This document shows, in pieces, positions 46,334-58,257 of a stretch of DNA of 64,000 nucleotides. Within the stretch, counting starts at the first letter, position 1. Each line of letters starts with the position of its first letter. The notes under the pieces are model-generated. The model was not told where the DNA came from and did no database searches. It saw only the letters and a program-made list of their open reading frames with translations. The position numbers were made by a program, and so were the translations under genes. Origin of the DNA: Rhyacophila brunnea (lineage: Eukaryota > Arthropoda > Insecta > Trichoptera > Rhyacophilidae); contig JAGYXB010002069.1 of NCBI GenBank assembly GCA_022495005.1, forward strand, positions 2,046,001 through 2,110,000, read 5' to 3'.

Positions 46334-47822
46334 TCTCCAACTCTATGACAATCACTTCTGCCGGAGCCAAAGTGAGAGCTTTGAAGACAATTTCACTACC
46401 CTTTCTGGATGCATCGGTGGCTACAGCCGCTTTGCCTCCGTAAAACCATGTGGACAGATCGACAGTGACACGCTTGGTGCCCGTGTTCGTTACCAACACG
46501 TACGACTTCCTGCGAGGATACCATCGCTCGACCACAATGACAGTGTCCACTCTTCTCACTTTTGAATTAGGTGCCACAGCTCCGTCTTTCTGGACGGTGT
46601 CCAGATAGATGGGAGGAGATGACGCACGAGCCGCGGCCAGGAGTCTTGTGGCATTCGTCTCTGAAGCGTTTCGTTGAATGCCAGACACACCGGTAGCCCA
46701 AGGTAGAGCACCGGATGACGTAAAGCGTCCTTCGCCTTCCGGCCATATCATCGGCGTCAGGTTATGGACGTCCTCAGATTCGTGGAAGTCTTTCTCCGTC
46801 TCCTTCATACCTTCCAGGGCAATCTCATCACCGTAGAATATGCTGGGAGTGCCCGGCAACATCATATTGAGCAGCACGGCCGATGGAGCACCGCGCTGTG
46901 ACAATCTGGATGACAATCTTTCTGAGTCCACGTCTCCGACGGTCCAGTGGACTCCTGGATAGTCCGGTCCAGACCAAAGGTCACCTCTTGTCACTTCTTC
47001 GATTTGATCATCAATATGTTTGCTGGCGTTTGCCACATCGAGGAAGACGTTCAACAGATCAACCTCTCGTAGAATAGCTTCTCGGGCTTTCGGTGTCGCT
47101 TTTAATAATGCCGAATATTCTAGCATCAGTATTCTGTCATCCCCGATAATATCCTTCCACTTTTTTAGAGAATCCGCAAAATCTGGATCATTCAACAAAT
47201 TTTCAGCACCTTTCAGGTAGAACCCGTCGACACCTCTATTGACCCAATGATGGAGAGCCGCTGCGATTGCCTCTTCTCCTATCTCTGTCGATTCATTTGA
47301 AGTTTTTATCAAGTCCAAACGTGAGACAAAAGGGTATATCGGCATATCGAGGATAATTGTAAGATTACGATCGTGCAGAACTTCAACTAAGAAATTAAAA
47401 TCTTTCAAAGTGCCCAAACTTTCATGTACCGCCGTAAGCGACTTGGCATGTCTAAAACCTTCCGGATAATGCTCGGACTCAAATATGGAGTTCAGCCTGA
47501 CGGCTTTGACTCCCAAGTCTTGCAGATAGTCAACTCTTGTTGCCAAGCCTTTAAAATCGCCAATACCATCTCCGTTGGAGTCTTGAAAACTGGCTGGAAA
47601 GATTTCGTAGAAGAGACTCCCACGGTACCATGGTGTTTCAGGGTTACAGGTCTTGGGTAATGCGGCTACAGTAGCCACGACCATGGCCAAACAAGCGAGA
47701 AGTGCAGAAAGAACTCCCCAAAATAAAAAACACCGAATCATCGGCCAGTTCCATGAGACAAAGTGCGGCAGTTGACCTCCGGCGGCACCTATTCCCAGAC
47801 CGTCCACTTTGCATGCCTCCTC
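46329..47822 (-). CDS. CD98hc: CD98hc / 4F2hc-like heavy chain (SLC3A2 family), coding exon 3
   Basis: This exon encodes residues 73-569. A single transmembrane helix (about 101-127, IRCFLFWGVLSALLACL...) is followed by PKTC with Cys131, positioned like the Cys of 4F2hc that disulfide-bonds to its light-chain transporter. The ectodomain is a GH13 alpha-amylase fold: QDSNGDGIGDFKGL (152-165), PEGFRHAKSL, LHHWVNRGVDGFYLKG (about 263-277), GTPSIFYGDEI (396-406) and a C-terminal beta-sandwich. Where active GH13 enzymes have the nucleophile Asp (GFRxDA) it has Lys, and NHD is replaced by GDVD, so it should be inactive. Several N-glycosylation sequons are present. Heavy chains escort LAT-type amino-acid exchangers to the surface and feed TOR signalling. 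Acceptor: TCTTTTGTAG|GAGGAG. Confidence 0.85.
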   Translation of the reverse strand, partial: EEACKVDGLGIGAAGGQLPHFVSWNWPMIRCFLFWGVLSALLACLAMVVATVAALPKTCNPETPWYRGSLFYEIFPASFQDSNGDGIGDFKGLATRVDYLQDLGVKAVRLNSIFESEHYPEGFRHAKSLTAVHESLGTLKDFNFLVEVLHDRNLTIILDMPIYPFVSRLDLIKTSNESTEIGEEAIAAALHHWVNRGVDGFYLKGAENLLNDPDFADSLKKWKDIIGDDRILMLEYSALLKATPKAREAILREVDLLNVFLDVANASKHIDDQIEEVTRGDLWSGPDYPGVHWTVGDVDSERLSSRLSQRGAPSAVLLNMMLPGTPSIFYGDEIALEGMKETEKDFHESEDVHNLTPMIWPEGEGRFTSSGALPWATGVSGIQRNASETNATRLLAAARASSPPIYLDTVQKDGAVAPNSKVRRVDTVIVVERWYPRRKSYVLVTNTGTKRVTVDLSTWFYGGKAAVATDASRKGSEIVFKALTLAPAEVIVIELEK

Positions 47823-48479
47823 CTACAAAAGACATTAATTTAATGAGAAATTTTTATTTTTTAATAGATTTCTATTGATGATAATTAAGAATATAATATT
47901 TTAGTTTACTTTTGATGAAAGATTTTGAGACCTTATTTGTGGCATATATTTCCAAAAACCAATAAGTCCAGATATATAGTTAAAATCTAACTAAAATTAT
48001 GTACATATTCTGTATGTAATGATCTATATTCTATAGCCTTGTCTACAATTATGCATTTTTTCGTTCGCTAACCTACTTTTTGCGACGGAACACTTCGCAA
48101 ATCCTGAAATTTTAACGGAACACGTTTATTTTGTAGGGTAGGTAAATATTACATAATCAATAATTATTTTTAAAACAACACAACAATATTGGTGAATGAA
48201 ATTTTTAATGACTGATGATTTTGGGTCTTGAATTGCAAATCTTTTGATATCAAGGTACGATATTAGAAAGTTGAATTCTTATATCTGGTGTGGCGTCGAG
48301 TCTGTTCCTGGACTTTGACTTCCTTGCACCGTAAAAAGAAAATCCTGCTTTGCATAAATATGTCGTAGTAAACGTAAGTAAAACAATAATAGCTTGTTTT
48401 GACACATCGGGGTACTCTTCTGATTAAACCGCAGAACATAGTTTGGAAATCCTGCGCTGGAGGAATGCATCGCAGTGCA

Positions 48480-49260
48480 GTGGTGAAGAGTGGAGGTAGG
48501 CTGTTAAGATCTAACATAAATAGTGCACACTAAAATTTGTCAGTTACTTATTGATACACCCCTGTTACAGGCGGGCTTCTCCCGGTGTAAAATAATCATT
48601 TAGTAGCTCAAGTCGAAACGTAACCCTGACCTCTAGAAACGGCTTCATAAAACATCTAATCTGATTCCTTGCTCAACCACGTAAGTATTTATTATTCATA
48701 AGTAAGGGCCTTCGTCCGGTGTGTGAAAATGACATATTGGGCGGAGGTGTAATTAAGATAAATTTAATTTAATTTAAAAAGTATAAATGATGATGGATGA
48801 AAGCGATAATTTTAAGACTAAATATAAGTATTTAAATATAATAAATTTTGCCGCGCTTGTCGGCAACGTCCAAATTTCGACGCGCCTGCGCCAGGGTCAG
48901 GCTCGTGATTCGCCGAATCAAAGATCACGCGATAAAATTTGGCCAATCACGAGAGTCCTTTTTGCTGGAATGGCGTGGGTACACGAAGTTTGAAAAAGAA
49001 AAAAGTAATTAGTAAGCGTCCCCTTTCCGATAGGATAGGACCTGCGAAACTTATTGTTCAAACAAAATATGTAAACAATTAAAGAAAATGTAAAATATAA
49101 GAAGACCACGTTACGAGCACGAAAGACCGTGTTTTATTTATACTCCAACCGTTTGAATTTCTTTTTTTTGTGAATCCGGGGTTCGATGGACTCCTGAGCT
49201 AGCCGCTGGAACCCCGGGGATCTCATTATACTTATTTGTTTTCATTAAATTAAGACTACC
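48480..49260 (+). mobile_element. Foldback family fragment interrupted by a probable solo LTR
   Basis: The left part CAGTGGTGAAGAGTGGAGG... AATAGTGCACACTAAAATTTG (48480-48551) resumes at 49226 with ATACTTATTTGTTTTCATTAAATTAAG, the next segment of the same family. The intervening sequence is therefore an insertion. Confidence 0.65.
48552..49225. mobile_element. Probable solo LTR, 674 bp
   Basis: It begins TGATACACCCCTGTTACAG and ends CCCCGGGGATCTCA, giving TG...CA termini, with TTAT on both sides (48548-48551 and 49226-49229). A TATA-like GTATAAATG lies at about 48780. It sits precisely at the break in a foldback copy. No coding region or second LTR is present, which fits a solo LTR left by recombination. 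The family (BEL or gypsy) is not determined, and the target duplication is short. Confidence 0.5.
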
Positions 49261-51001
49261 TCAAAATAATAAAGATATTGTCGTTAAAAATTTCAATATT
49301 ATGGGGAAAACGTTTAAAGTTATTGTTTGGCTGCAAGTAAAGTCAACATCATTAATTATGTAAGTACCCATTTAATTTTTCTACCAAACAATTGGTTAAA
49401 ATCAACCTTCGTCTATATATTAGATGGGAGTCTAATCATAATAATATAAGTGACACAATAAAGGACATCTGGTCTACTAATTAGGTTAGCTAAAAGAGAC
49501 TTCGTGTTACAGGTTCACTTGCAGAGAATTTCACACTTACTATGAGATTTATTTGCCAGGATGAATGGTGAGTGTAAATAAGTAACCAATAAGTATAATC
49601 ATTTTGATGAAAAATCGGTTATAATCAACAAGTAAGTAAGAGAGCAGAAACACAATAAATATCAAAAAGTGGCACCCATTGCTTCAGTTGTGAAAAAAAA
49701 AATTGCCAACTTAACGATACTTCATTCATTTGGTAAATGCTAAAATAAAAATAGGGTAGTATACAAGATAGTCCAAATTCTTTGGCTAAAATAGATATTC
49801 TGATGACTTGGGGTTGGCAACTTTGGTAAAATAATACATTAAAGTTAAATCTGCTTTGACTAAATTTACATACGGGAGAGAGGGCACAAAGAGGCTAAAT
49901 GAAATTTTGTAATAAACAAAAGCTATTAAAAAACTGCTGAACAATCTAAGTGAAAAGGTGTTCACGACCATTATAGAAGACGACATCACAAAACGAATCC
50001 AGCAAATTTATTGTCAAATTATTCTCTTTTGACTACTGGCAACATTAAAAATATTATTCTCAATGAGGCCTTTGTTTATAGCTACTATAAATGTGACAAG
50101 CAATGTAACTAAATTTAGCAATCAATTCTAAGCAATTAAAATTAATTGAACACTAACTCCTAGGTATACGTACTGGAATCTGTCTAGATACCAACTACTT
50201 ATTTTACAGATAGATTGTCCAATTTCTGAGAACTATTTTCTTTCAATGTAGATTAATTATAATGAAACAGAATCATTTAATCCTGGGGCTCTTAATCCTG
50301 TGCCCGCGGAGCTATTTTCATGAGCCCAAGGTATCGGCAACAATAATTACTGATGGGCTGCAAGAATGGATTCATTTCCCATTGCAAAAGAAATGAATCT
50401 TTCACGTAGTTTACGTATATTGTATTATTCATCAAGAAGCATTTTGTGCCAAAATATTATCCTTTGAATGTTTCATGATTGTCAATCCGAACATAATCAA
50501 CAATATTCGAACAATACAGGATTTGTTACATACAGTTTTGGATAAATAATTTATGGCTTAATATTAGATAATTATTCAAACAGATGTCACTGGGTTTTTT
50601 TTTTTAGATTATGCAAATCAATCGACAGTGGCTATTAATTTGAGTTTAAAGTCGGACGAGATAACTCGCGAAACTTGTATGTGTAGCCTGGCGATCACGG
50701 CCTCAGAGCGAGAAAACTCGCTGAAGGCATAGAACCGGTTAAGGAAAAAAAACAGTAATCGGGTGTTTTTTACACTCTTGATTTATTTGTATATTAAATC
50801 GCTGAGACACTAATAATTGATAAACCATATTTTCTCTATCGCTAAATAAATACATAATTACGCAGTCGTAGCAAGCCTGTCAAAGTGGTAATACGCCATT
50901 CTGTACCTTTATAGAAGACTTCATTTAAAAAAATAAAACTATGCTTGCATTTAAAAAAAGGAATAATTGCAATCAAATGTCCCCATCACAAAACTGATAA
51001 T

Positions 51002-51466
51002 AAATAATTACGAGATAAAAAGAACTTTTTATATACAACGTTTTTAAATTTTCTGTTGAATCATATAAACTTGACTTGACTAGCTTAAACGATCAAAAAA
51101 AATTGTACTTGATAGAAATAATACTGAAATGTCATTTTGACATGTCATATTGATTTCCATAGTAACGCACGTATATATTAATAATTTAGTTGCTAGGACC
51201 CCTAGCAACCAATAATAGTGGATTGGATTACGGATTTCTTCCGAAATAACTTTTCATACAAAACAGAATTAACTGAAAATGAATTCAATTCTACTTAAAG
51301 ATGGCTAAAAGTATTAAAAGAATGCATTGGCATCGTGTTCTGATATATTCTAAAAGTTTCAAATGTCTAGCTAGTCGGGAAGTTAGTTAAAAATCGATTG
51401 CAAGATTTGTACCGGATAAACAACCACCGGACAAATAAGAATACGACCTAATAAAAACGTTGTAAA
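51002..51466 (-). mobile_element. MITE with ACAACGTTTTT ends, copy E
   Basis: A complete inverted copy, from TAAATAATTACGAGATAAAAAG through ACAACGTTTTTAAATTTTC to TAATAAAAACGTTGTAA. It retains the full CGATTTTTAACTAACTTCC and TTGTCCGGTGGTTG blocks. Confidence 0.85.
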
Positions 51467-52027
51467 ATGGATGTATAGTATAGATTTCGTACACCAAAAA
51501 TGATTATTTAAAACATTGCATTAATTCTAACATGTGTGCATTTGCATTATATGGATCATTTTGCAACAAGTCTTAAAATAAAACAATAATACATATCGTA
51601 TTTATTTATAATTTGCTTAGCATTCAAAATATATCCATAATAAATGATAAAGCTCAAATTTCAATGATTTTGCATTATTTTATTATTAATGATTATTTCA
51701 CAAAGACTAGGAATGTTTTTACCATATTTTCCTGACGTTTCTTGTTCTGAAACGAAAGTCTGGTTTACATAATATTCATTCAAATGTTTATTTTTTCTTA
51801 CCGTATATAATTAATTATTATCATAATAAATCTCTTCTATTATCTATTTAATAATACCAATTTAATTTATTAAATTAAACTCAACGTTTCTTGTCGGAAT
51901 GCCTATTGTTGGATGCCACATCCTCAGGAAAAGCATTAGAAGGTTCATGGGCGCTAAATAAGATGTTCGAAAACTGTGGGAAGTAAAGCTTGTGATGAGT
52001 ATAAGGAAAATGTAACCAGATACTTAC

Positions 52028-52164
52028 AGGATCATCCATGAGCGCCGTTGTCTTTCCGAGGGATCGATAATCCAGCATGGTGATGTTATTGATGAGCTGA
52101 GCAGAGACGGCGTCCGCCCCCACGCCAGAACCCGAAGAACTCGAATCTCCGCCAGCCCCGCCAT
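52028..52164 (-). CDS. CD98hc: CD98hc coding exon 2 (cytosolic region)
   Basis: The acceptor is TTAATTAATCTCCAG|ATGGCGGG and the donor CCT|GTAAGT; 137 nt. The first two bases complete an Asp codon with the preceding exon. It encodes residues 27-72: a Gly/Ser-rich stretch (GGAGGDSSSSGSG), then ADAVSAQLINNITMLDYRSL, ending LMDDP. This part lies N-terminal to the membrane helix, so it is cytosolic in a type II protein. It is poorly conserved and supported mainly by frame continuity and good splice sites. Confidence 0.7.
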
Positions 52165-52617
52165 CTGGAGATTAATTAATTTGTAAATATTTAGTACACA
52201 TCCACTTCACTTTGACTCAATGATACGTATCTACTTTAATCTCTGTGTTAAGCTGCCAACGGATATTTGAATTTTTGAGAACAATAGTGCATTGAATAAA
52301 TTAAAAAATTGTGGAATCGCTGACACTACGACATTCTCGACTGATCAGATAAAATGAATTCAAAATGGAAGTGGAAAAAATGCTAAAAGATAAAATTGCC
52401 TATTCAATAAATAAGTTAAGTCAACAGTGATGCAACCAGCAAATAAACAACCCTCATCTATGACAAAGATGTACTATTTACTGTAGGATAATAGTTATGT
52501 TACATTTTAATTTTGATTTCACTTATTCTAAGATAATAAACCATTTTTTTTATTCAACGAATAATTCACAAGATTTGAGAATGTAACATTTGGAAACATC
52601 TTAGAAACATAGGTATC

Positions 52618-52710
52618 TATTAGAAAAAATATTGATGCCGGATAGGACTACAACCTGTTTTCACCAAATTCTGGCCAATGTGCTTTACCAAGTTAACCAC
52701 CTGTGTCCTA
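52618..52710 (-). repeat. tRNA-derived SINE
   Basis: Read on the minus strand, GTTAACTTGGTAAAGCAC is box-A-like and GGTTGTAGTCC box-B-like, followed by CCGGCATCAATATTTTTTC and an AT-rich tail. The tail matches 42661-42735. Another box-B-like piece (GGTTTGAGTC) lies on the plus strand at about 52862. Confidence 0.5.
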
Positions 52711-53026
52711 CACAATGAACTAAAATGGCATACAACTGAAGCGCAAATACAAATTTTTCTAATATTGGCGAATGGGTTTTGTGGTTTGAATCAAGCTACC
52801 AACAATGGATACTTACCTTGATTACTAGATAATGCACATTAACTTGAAATCCAATGGATACAGGTTTGAGTCTTGATTTTAGTTAAGCTTTTTAAAAACT
52901 TATTTTTATAAATTGTCGAAATTTAAATAATAATGTGGATAAAACAGTCTGCGGTTACGTGAGATCTGTAAAAAGATCCGGAACCCGAACAACCATTTTG
53001 TGTCAGGGTAAGATGTAAGTATTTAC

Positions 53027-53105
53027 CCGGTTCAAGAGGAAGGCTCGGTGATGGTGGACGAGGAGACGGTGATCCATCCGCTAGCAGGGCTTCCTGTTGT
53101 TCCAT
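53027..53105 (-). CDS. CD98hc: CD98hc coding exon 1 (N-terminus)
   Basis: ATG at 53105 follows an acceptor-like ATTGCAG|GAAAATGG only four bases upstream, so a non-coding 5' exon lies further right and was not found. The exon encodes MEQQEALLADGSPSPRPPSP plus SLPLEP and ends G|GTAAAT in phase 1, which matches the phase of the next exon exactly. It is Pro/Ser-rich and acidic, typical of a cytosolic heavy-chain tail. The start could be further upstream if an earlier exon is in frame. Confidence 0.65.
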
Positions 53106-53478
53106 TTTCCTGCAATATTACATAAAATGGAATTGTTACAGTCCCACAGACTTAAAAATGGAACTACAATCACATCAATGTATAGCCCATTGGAGCACCA
53201 TGCCAGGCATTTGTAGATAACTGAAAAGAGTGGAAGGATCTAGAGAAGGTCTTCATTCAGCAGTGGACTGACTCCGGATTATAAGTCTACAAGCATACAA
53301 AAATATTCCTGTGAAGTTTTCGTGCAGACAAGCAGACCTAGATGTTAGCTACGACCACAGAAGAGATTAATAAGATATAAATGCGAAAACCAATCAAAGT
53401 CAATTTTGGTTGATGGCATACGGCATAATGCATTACCGAATACAAAGTCCGCCGAGAGTCTTCAAATATTACCAATAT

Positions 53479-53640
53479 TAAATGGGCGTTTCGTTTACGT
53501 GACAAGGTTTAATGCATATTATAAGAGACGTAAATATTTAAAATAACATCTTTAATGCATTTTTATCCCATATTTCTCCACACTCGAGATTTGTATCTTA
53601 CAGTCACACCTAGAAGGTAATATTATTATGTTTCCCTTAT
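53479..53640 (-). repeat. Fragment of the CAGG..ACTC foldback family
   Basis: ACCAATATTAAATGGGCG and CATATTTCTCCACACTCGAG match 7459-7740 and the arms of 29176-29999. It lies upstream of the CD98hc coding start. Confidence 0.4.
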
Positions 53641-55880
53641 ATTTGTGTTTCTTGACTATGACATTTCCCCATAATTTTATCATTTCGCCAACATTGTGAC
53701 CGTTTAGGACCCTTTGGACACGGAAACCACCGCATCATGCACCTTTCTATATCACATGGTGATACACTTTGAGGCTTATTGTGAGTTTTACGAAATCATT
53801 TACTTACATCTATGTATCTATAAATTTAATGAATAAAAATATTTTATATTATCATTAGGTAGGTACATTATTAGTCTATTTTCACTCTAATGTATTAGAC
53901 TTGATCGATTTCATGGTTTAAATTGAAATTTTGTAAGAATAGTCAGATATCCGGAGAAAGTTTTGTTTTAGAAACTTTAATTGTGCAATATTTGCAATAA
54001 CAAGTGAAAATCGTATCAGTAACTTACCAATAATCGTAGGTACCCTTTTATTGAAGGCAATATTTTATAAAAACAATGGTTTGTCACTGTTATTTGATGA
54101 AAAATATAGGAAATGTCAAGTAATACCTTCAATTTAGATAGAATGTGCGACTGATATGTGCTTCTCTATGCAGTTTTCATTCATGAAAACACGCTGTCAG
54201 ATTAATAGATTTTCAGGAATAGAATACAATAGTTGTACTTCATCAGAAGTGAGTCATGGCTTGACATGGCAATAAAATATTCTTCTTTAAATTACGCTAT
54301 CTTTACTATTTAATATAATATATATCACATCTCACATTTTGTTCATAGTGGATTCGTGAAATATGGTAATATTTTAATGAACGAATAACATTATTGTCAT
54401 TGCAAGGAATATGTGGCGCTCTTTTCATGTTGATCGGTCTATCCTTTGAATGTATATCAGCCATCTCTTTCTAGCTAGTGTTATTATATATATCGCTTAT
54501 TCATTTCCTCTTTTCATCTGAAAATATGCGAAGCTTCCCGCGTCACGTGCCAACCTAATGATATAATAAAAGGGCATCGGAAAAATACAGAGGGCATACA
54601 ATATAGTATTACTTGACAAGAGCAGATTGAAAAAATATATTGTTATTATTTTAAACATTCAAAAATTCAGCTCATGCTTTATTTTATCCGTGTGATTAAT
54701 TATTATAAGCATAACAAATTCCAATGACGAATAATTATTTTTAACTACCTACCTATCAGTTTACAAAAAGGCTATATTATTTTTTAACTACGTTTTCGAC
54801 TCATTAAAAAATGGGTATAATTATATTAAAACAATATCGATGATAGTACAGCTATTTATTATGTATGTTAATGTAAAAAAGAAAACTACGTAATAAAAAG
54901 GTTTTTATTTGTTATCCATTTTTGTTTCTGTAGGTTGCACAGCATGTGTATCAGAAAATAACCGCGGGAACCTATGAATGAGAGCGATGTGGCAATACAA
55001 GATATAATCAAAGTTGTCTTTTGTTCGCCTTAATAAATAAAAACACTGATCTTATACGTTTATGTTATTGAAAAATCAATTACCAATCTTCTAATATATC
55101 TATTTTTCGTGCAGTGCTTGATATAATAAAATTTGACACTTTATTTATTCAGTGATTCAATAAGTCAATGTCAGCGTAGCAATATTTTGGATGAGTATTA
55201 AAATTGATTTGAATCAAAAATTATTTCGATTTAATTAATGAGGTAGATGGTTATTTAAACACTTGTTCGTGCATATTTAAATAGATTACTTTTTATAGCA
55301 TAGGTATGTACATAAAATGGTAAAATTATTGAATTTATTGTCGGAACAGCTGTCATTCATTATATGGAATTGAATAATGTAACAAATAATATTATAATGT
55401 ATCTATATTTATAAAATTAATAGCTTTCATATCGATCGATAACCTTCAATATTTAAGAATGTATCTGTGAATTTTGTATTTAGAAAATGTTATATCTGCC
55501 TCCATTAATTGTTACTAATTAATTAGTCAACAAATGACGTGTTTTTGATTGATTAATAATTAGGTAATTATTGGAAATTTGTCTTTTTGGCATATTATTC
55601 TTTCAATATCACCGATATAACCAATACATTATATATATTATATTAATTACAATAAATGCAATATTAGCATACTTACTTACGTCAACGCTGGAAATAGAAT
55701 ATTTTACGAACCTCACGGCCGCCTCACAAAGAGGATTTTCAGCATATTTTTGCGGGAAATGGGTGTTAACCACTTGTTTAACACAATATTAGGTCAAACA
55801 TACCTACATTGAAAGATAACTAAAGTGAACTAGAGAGACCCGGAATCGAAATCAGATATACCCACGACTTCATTGGTTAC
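53640..55880. other. AT-rich stretch, nothing recognised
   Basis: No coding frame or complete repeat is seen. A 5' exon or promoter of CD98hc may lie here or further right, but no CpG-rich block or clear motif marks it. Confidence 0.4.
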
Positions 55881-55884
55881 AATA

Positions 55885-56575
55885 TGTAAATTGTATGTAA
55901 AACATTTTACCGTGGCACAGTTCGCCGTCAGCTTTCTTATCGGAAAGATATAGCCGTATACTATACGGTCTCCAATTTTATCAGATTCAATATGATCATT
56001 AATTTAAGACTGAACGAAACTCTAACCTAACCTAACGTAAAAAATAATCCAGTATATCGGCTAGACAAGAATTTTATGTCAGTACTAAATGACCCAAAAG
56101 AGGTTGGACGGTCTTTAATATACCGCCATGGCCCCCATGAAGTAGGGGTTGACAAGGCTATAGCCCGGGGGGCCGGCGTGGCAGGTTGACCAGATAAGTG
56201 AGATAAACACACATCATAAGTTTGCTATAATAGTAAAAGTTTGTCAGTATTAGAATTTTATAATATGTGGTTTTACGTTGCAATTTTTGATTTTCGTTTG
56301 TCGATTACTCTATAATTCAAATGAATGTATTCGAAAATACCGTTAAAAATAAAAAAAAATCGTTAAACATACACTGAATTACTTTAATTTTACCTCGAGC
56401 ACCATTTGGAAAATGATAATTGTGAAAGTCACACTGCTTTTGATCTTTATGATCTTTGATAGTTATGGGGGCCCGCCAGAGATTATAGCCTGTGGGCCCA
56501 CTTCAGGATGTGGGGGCCATGTATACGGCCATATATTTCCGATACAACATACATACGTACAAGTTTCCGGACTTC
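55885..56575 (+). mobile_element. TTTCACGGT foldback copy split by a nested hAT-like element
   Basis: The left part (ATTTTACCGTGGCACAGTTC, CTAACCTAACCTAACG, AGACAAGAATTTTATGTCAG, GGTCTTTAATATAC) resumes after the insertion with GGCCATATATTTCCGATACA and TACGTACAAGTTTCCGGAC. The middle insertion is 56127-56521. Confidence 0.65.
56127..56521. mobile_element. CATGGCCCCCA hAT-like element, 395 bp, best copy
   Basis: It begins CATGGCCCCCATGAAG and ends CTTCAGGATGTGGGGGCCATG. The flanks TATACCGC (56119-56126) and TATACGGC (56522-56529) match at seven of eight positions, and the uninterrupted target TATACGGCAATAT exists at about 40040. It is non-coding. This fixes the boundaries of a family whose single ends occur several times in the window. 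Confidence 0.8.
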
Positions 56576-56579
56576 ATTG

Positions 56580-58250
56580 GCGGACATTTTATCAGACCCT
56601 TTCAAATATATAATATTATATAATATATCGTATAATATATAATATATCGTATATATAATAATAATTAATTAGGTTCTCTTCAATGCATTTATATACTAGT
56701 AGATGAGGTGTTCCCATACAAGTGTCATTTTAAAAATGTACCACAAAAGACAAAGGAGGTATTACGAATATCGTCTTATAATATTTCCTTGTAGGTATAA
56801 TGCGTTAAGACCGTTAACATGGATTCCCGAATTTCACCCGTATTGCCCTGGCTGTAAAACTAAATTTGCGTCTTGGAATAGTGACCCTAAGGGTTCTGTA
56901 ACCCAAAGCTTGCAAGCTACCAAAAATTCATGTCTGAGCGGACAGAGCAAGTCGTCATGCGCTGACTATTAGTTCTAACTGTATTGTAACTGTACTGTAA
57001 GATGCAAGCTAGATCGGGCTTACTCATAATTATTGCCAGGTCGTTTTCGAGACAAATATTAAGTGAGCTTATATCGAGTTAAGTCCGCTGATATTAAAAC
57101 AGTAAGTTTTAACACTGGCCGAGTCGCTGAAAATCGGGCGTCATTTTAAGGGGCCGCTGAAGAGCTCGACATTCAAATATAATTCAGTATAAAAAGGATC
57201 TCGGCGTCGTAACTACGTTAATTTAAATCGATCTTTTCGCAAAAATCACTAATCATCGGAGATTTTATTTCAAGAAACATTATTATTATTACTGATATTG
57301 TCTGCCGCGCGGAGCATTATTATTATTTTATGAACACCTGCGAGATGAAGCCGATCAGAAAACAGGGCTGTCAAAATAATATTAAGCATTAATATTTTTA
57401 AAATGTTAATTTCATCATAGTTTTTAATCAAACCTGTGCAAGTACGTACTGATAACTTGGGTGGATTTTGTAGCAAACATACTATTGATATATATACGGG
57501 CATATTATTATTATAACCCAATTCAAATTGAACATAGGTTGATACTCAAATACTATTATAGTATGTTTATGATTTCGAGAAAATAATACGATGGTATAAT
57601 TAATCCATATCAATTATTTGAAAACATTACATTCGCACTTTGCAAAGATAACATCAAAATGTGTATATACCTAAATGACGAATGACATGCATGAGTGAGC
57701 ACGGCTGAAAGCTTGGAAATGTGTTTTTTTCTATTTTAAAATCTTTTAATTGTGTATTATTTTATAACAAATTCAATGCCAACTTCATATAACTAATAAA
57801 AAATACTGTTTGTTTCTACGAATAAAAAAAGACAGGAAGGAAGATGTGTACAAATCACGGCAATCAGAAAGGCTGGCAAATATGGCTGACAATGCGTGAT
57901 ACACAAACATAAAATACACAAAATTACAAACACATTCGAAGTTTGCCGCACACGTACAGACCACGTGATATTTGTTTACGCAAAATCGTCGCTTTTCAAA
58001 ATGGCGAATTTGATTGTCAGATTTTACTGCGATGAATCAGTATGTTCCTTCTTGTCTTTTTTTATTCGTAGGTTTGTTTACTATGTACACCGAGAAATTT
58101 CCATTTATAAAATCGGAAACGAATTTTAAAGAAGAGTTTTGGAATAGGTATAATGCAACCAAAACTGGAAAAAATTCTATTATGGGTGTTGACTTCCTGA
58201 ATTAGTTAACCCCAGGTCCATGCCACTACGTGAACCACAGTGGATATTAA
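56580..58250. other. AT-rich stretch with TA-rich microsatellite, nothing recognised
   Basis: About 56605-56665 is a TATAATATATCG-type simple repeat. Several 60-90-codon ORFs are present without motifs. Confidence 0.4.
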
Positions 58251-58257
58251 GCTATTT

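Larger units (their letters stand above)
47823..52027 (-). other. CD98hc: CD98hc intron 2, about 4.2 kb
   Basis: Bounded by GTAAGT (52027) and TTTTGTAG (47823), phase 0. It holds a foldback copy split by a probable solo LTR, and a MITE copy (51002-51466). Between 49260 and 51000 no repeat or gene was recognised. Confidence 0.75.

Noticed and set aside
49230..51000. A hidden extra CD98hc exon between exons 2 and 3
   Set aside because: Exons 2 and 3 already join in phase 0 with good splice sites, and no open frame with a plausible acceptor and donor was seen between them.
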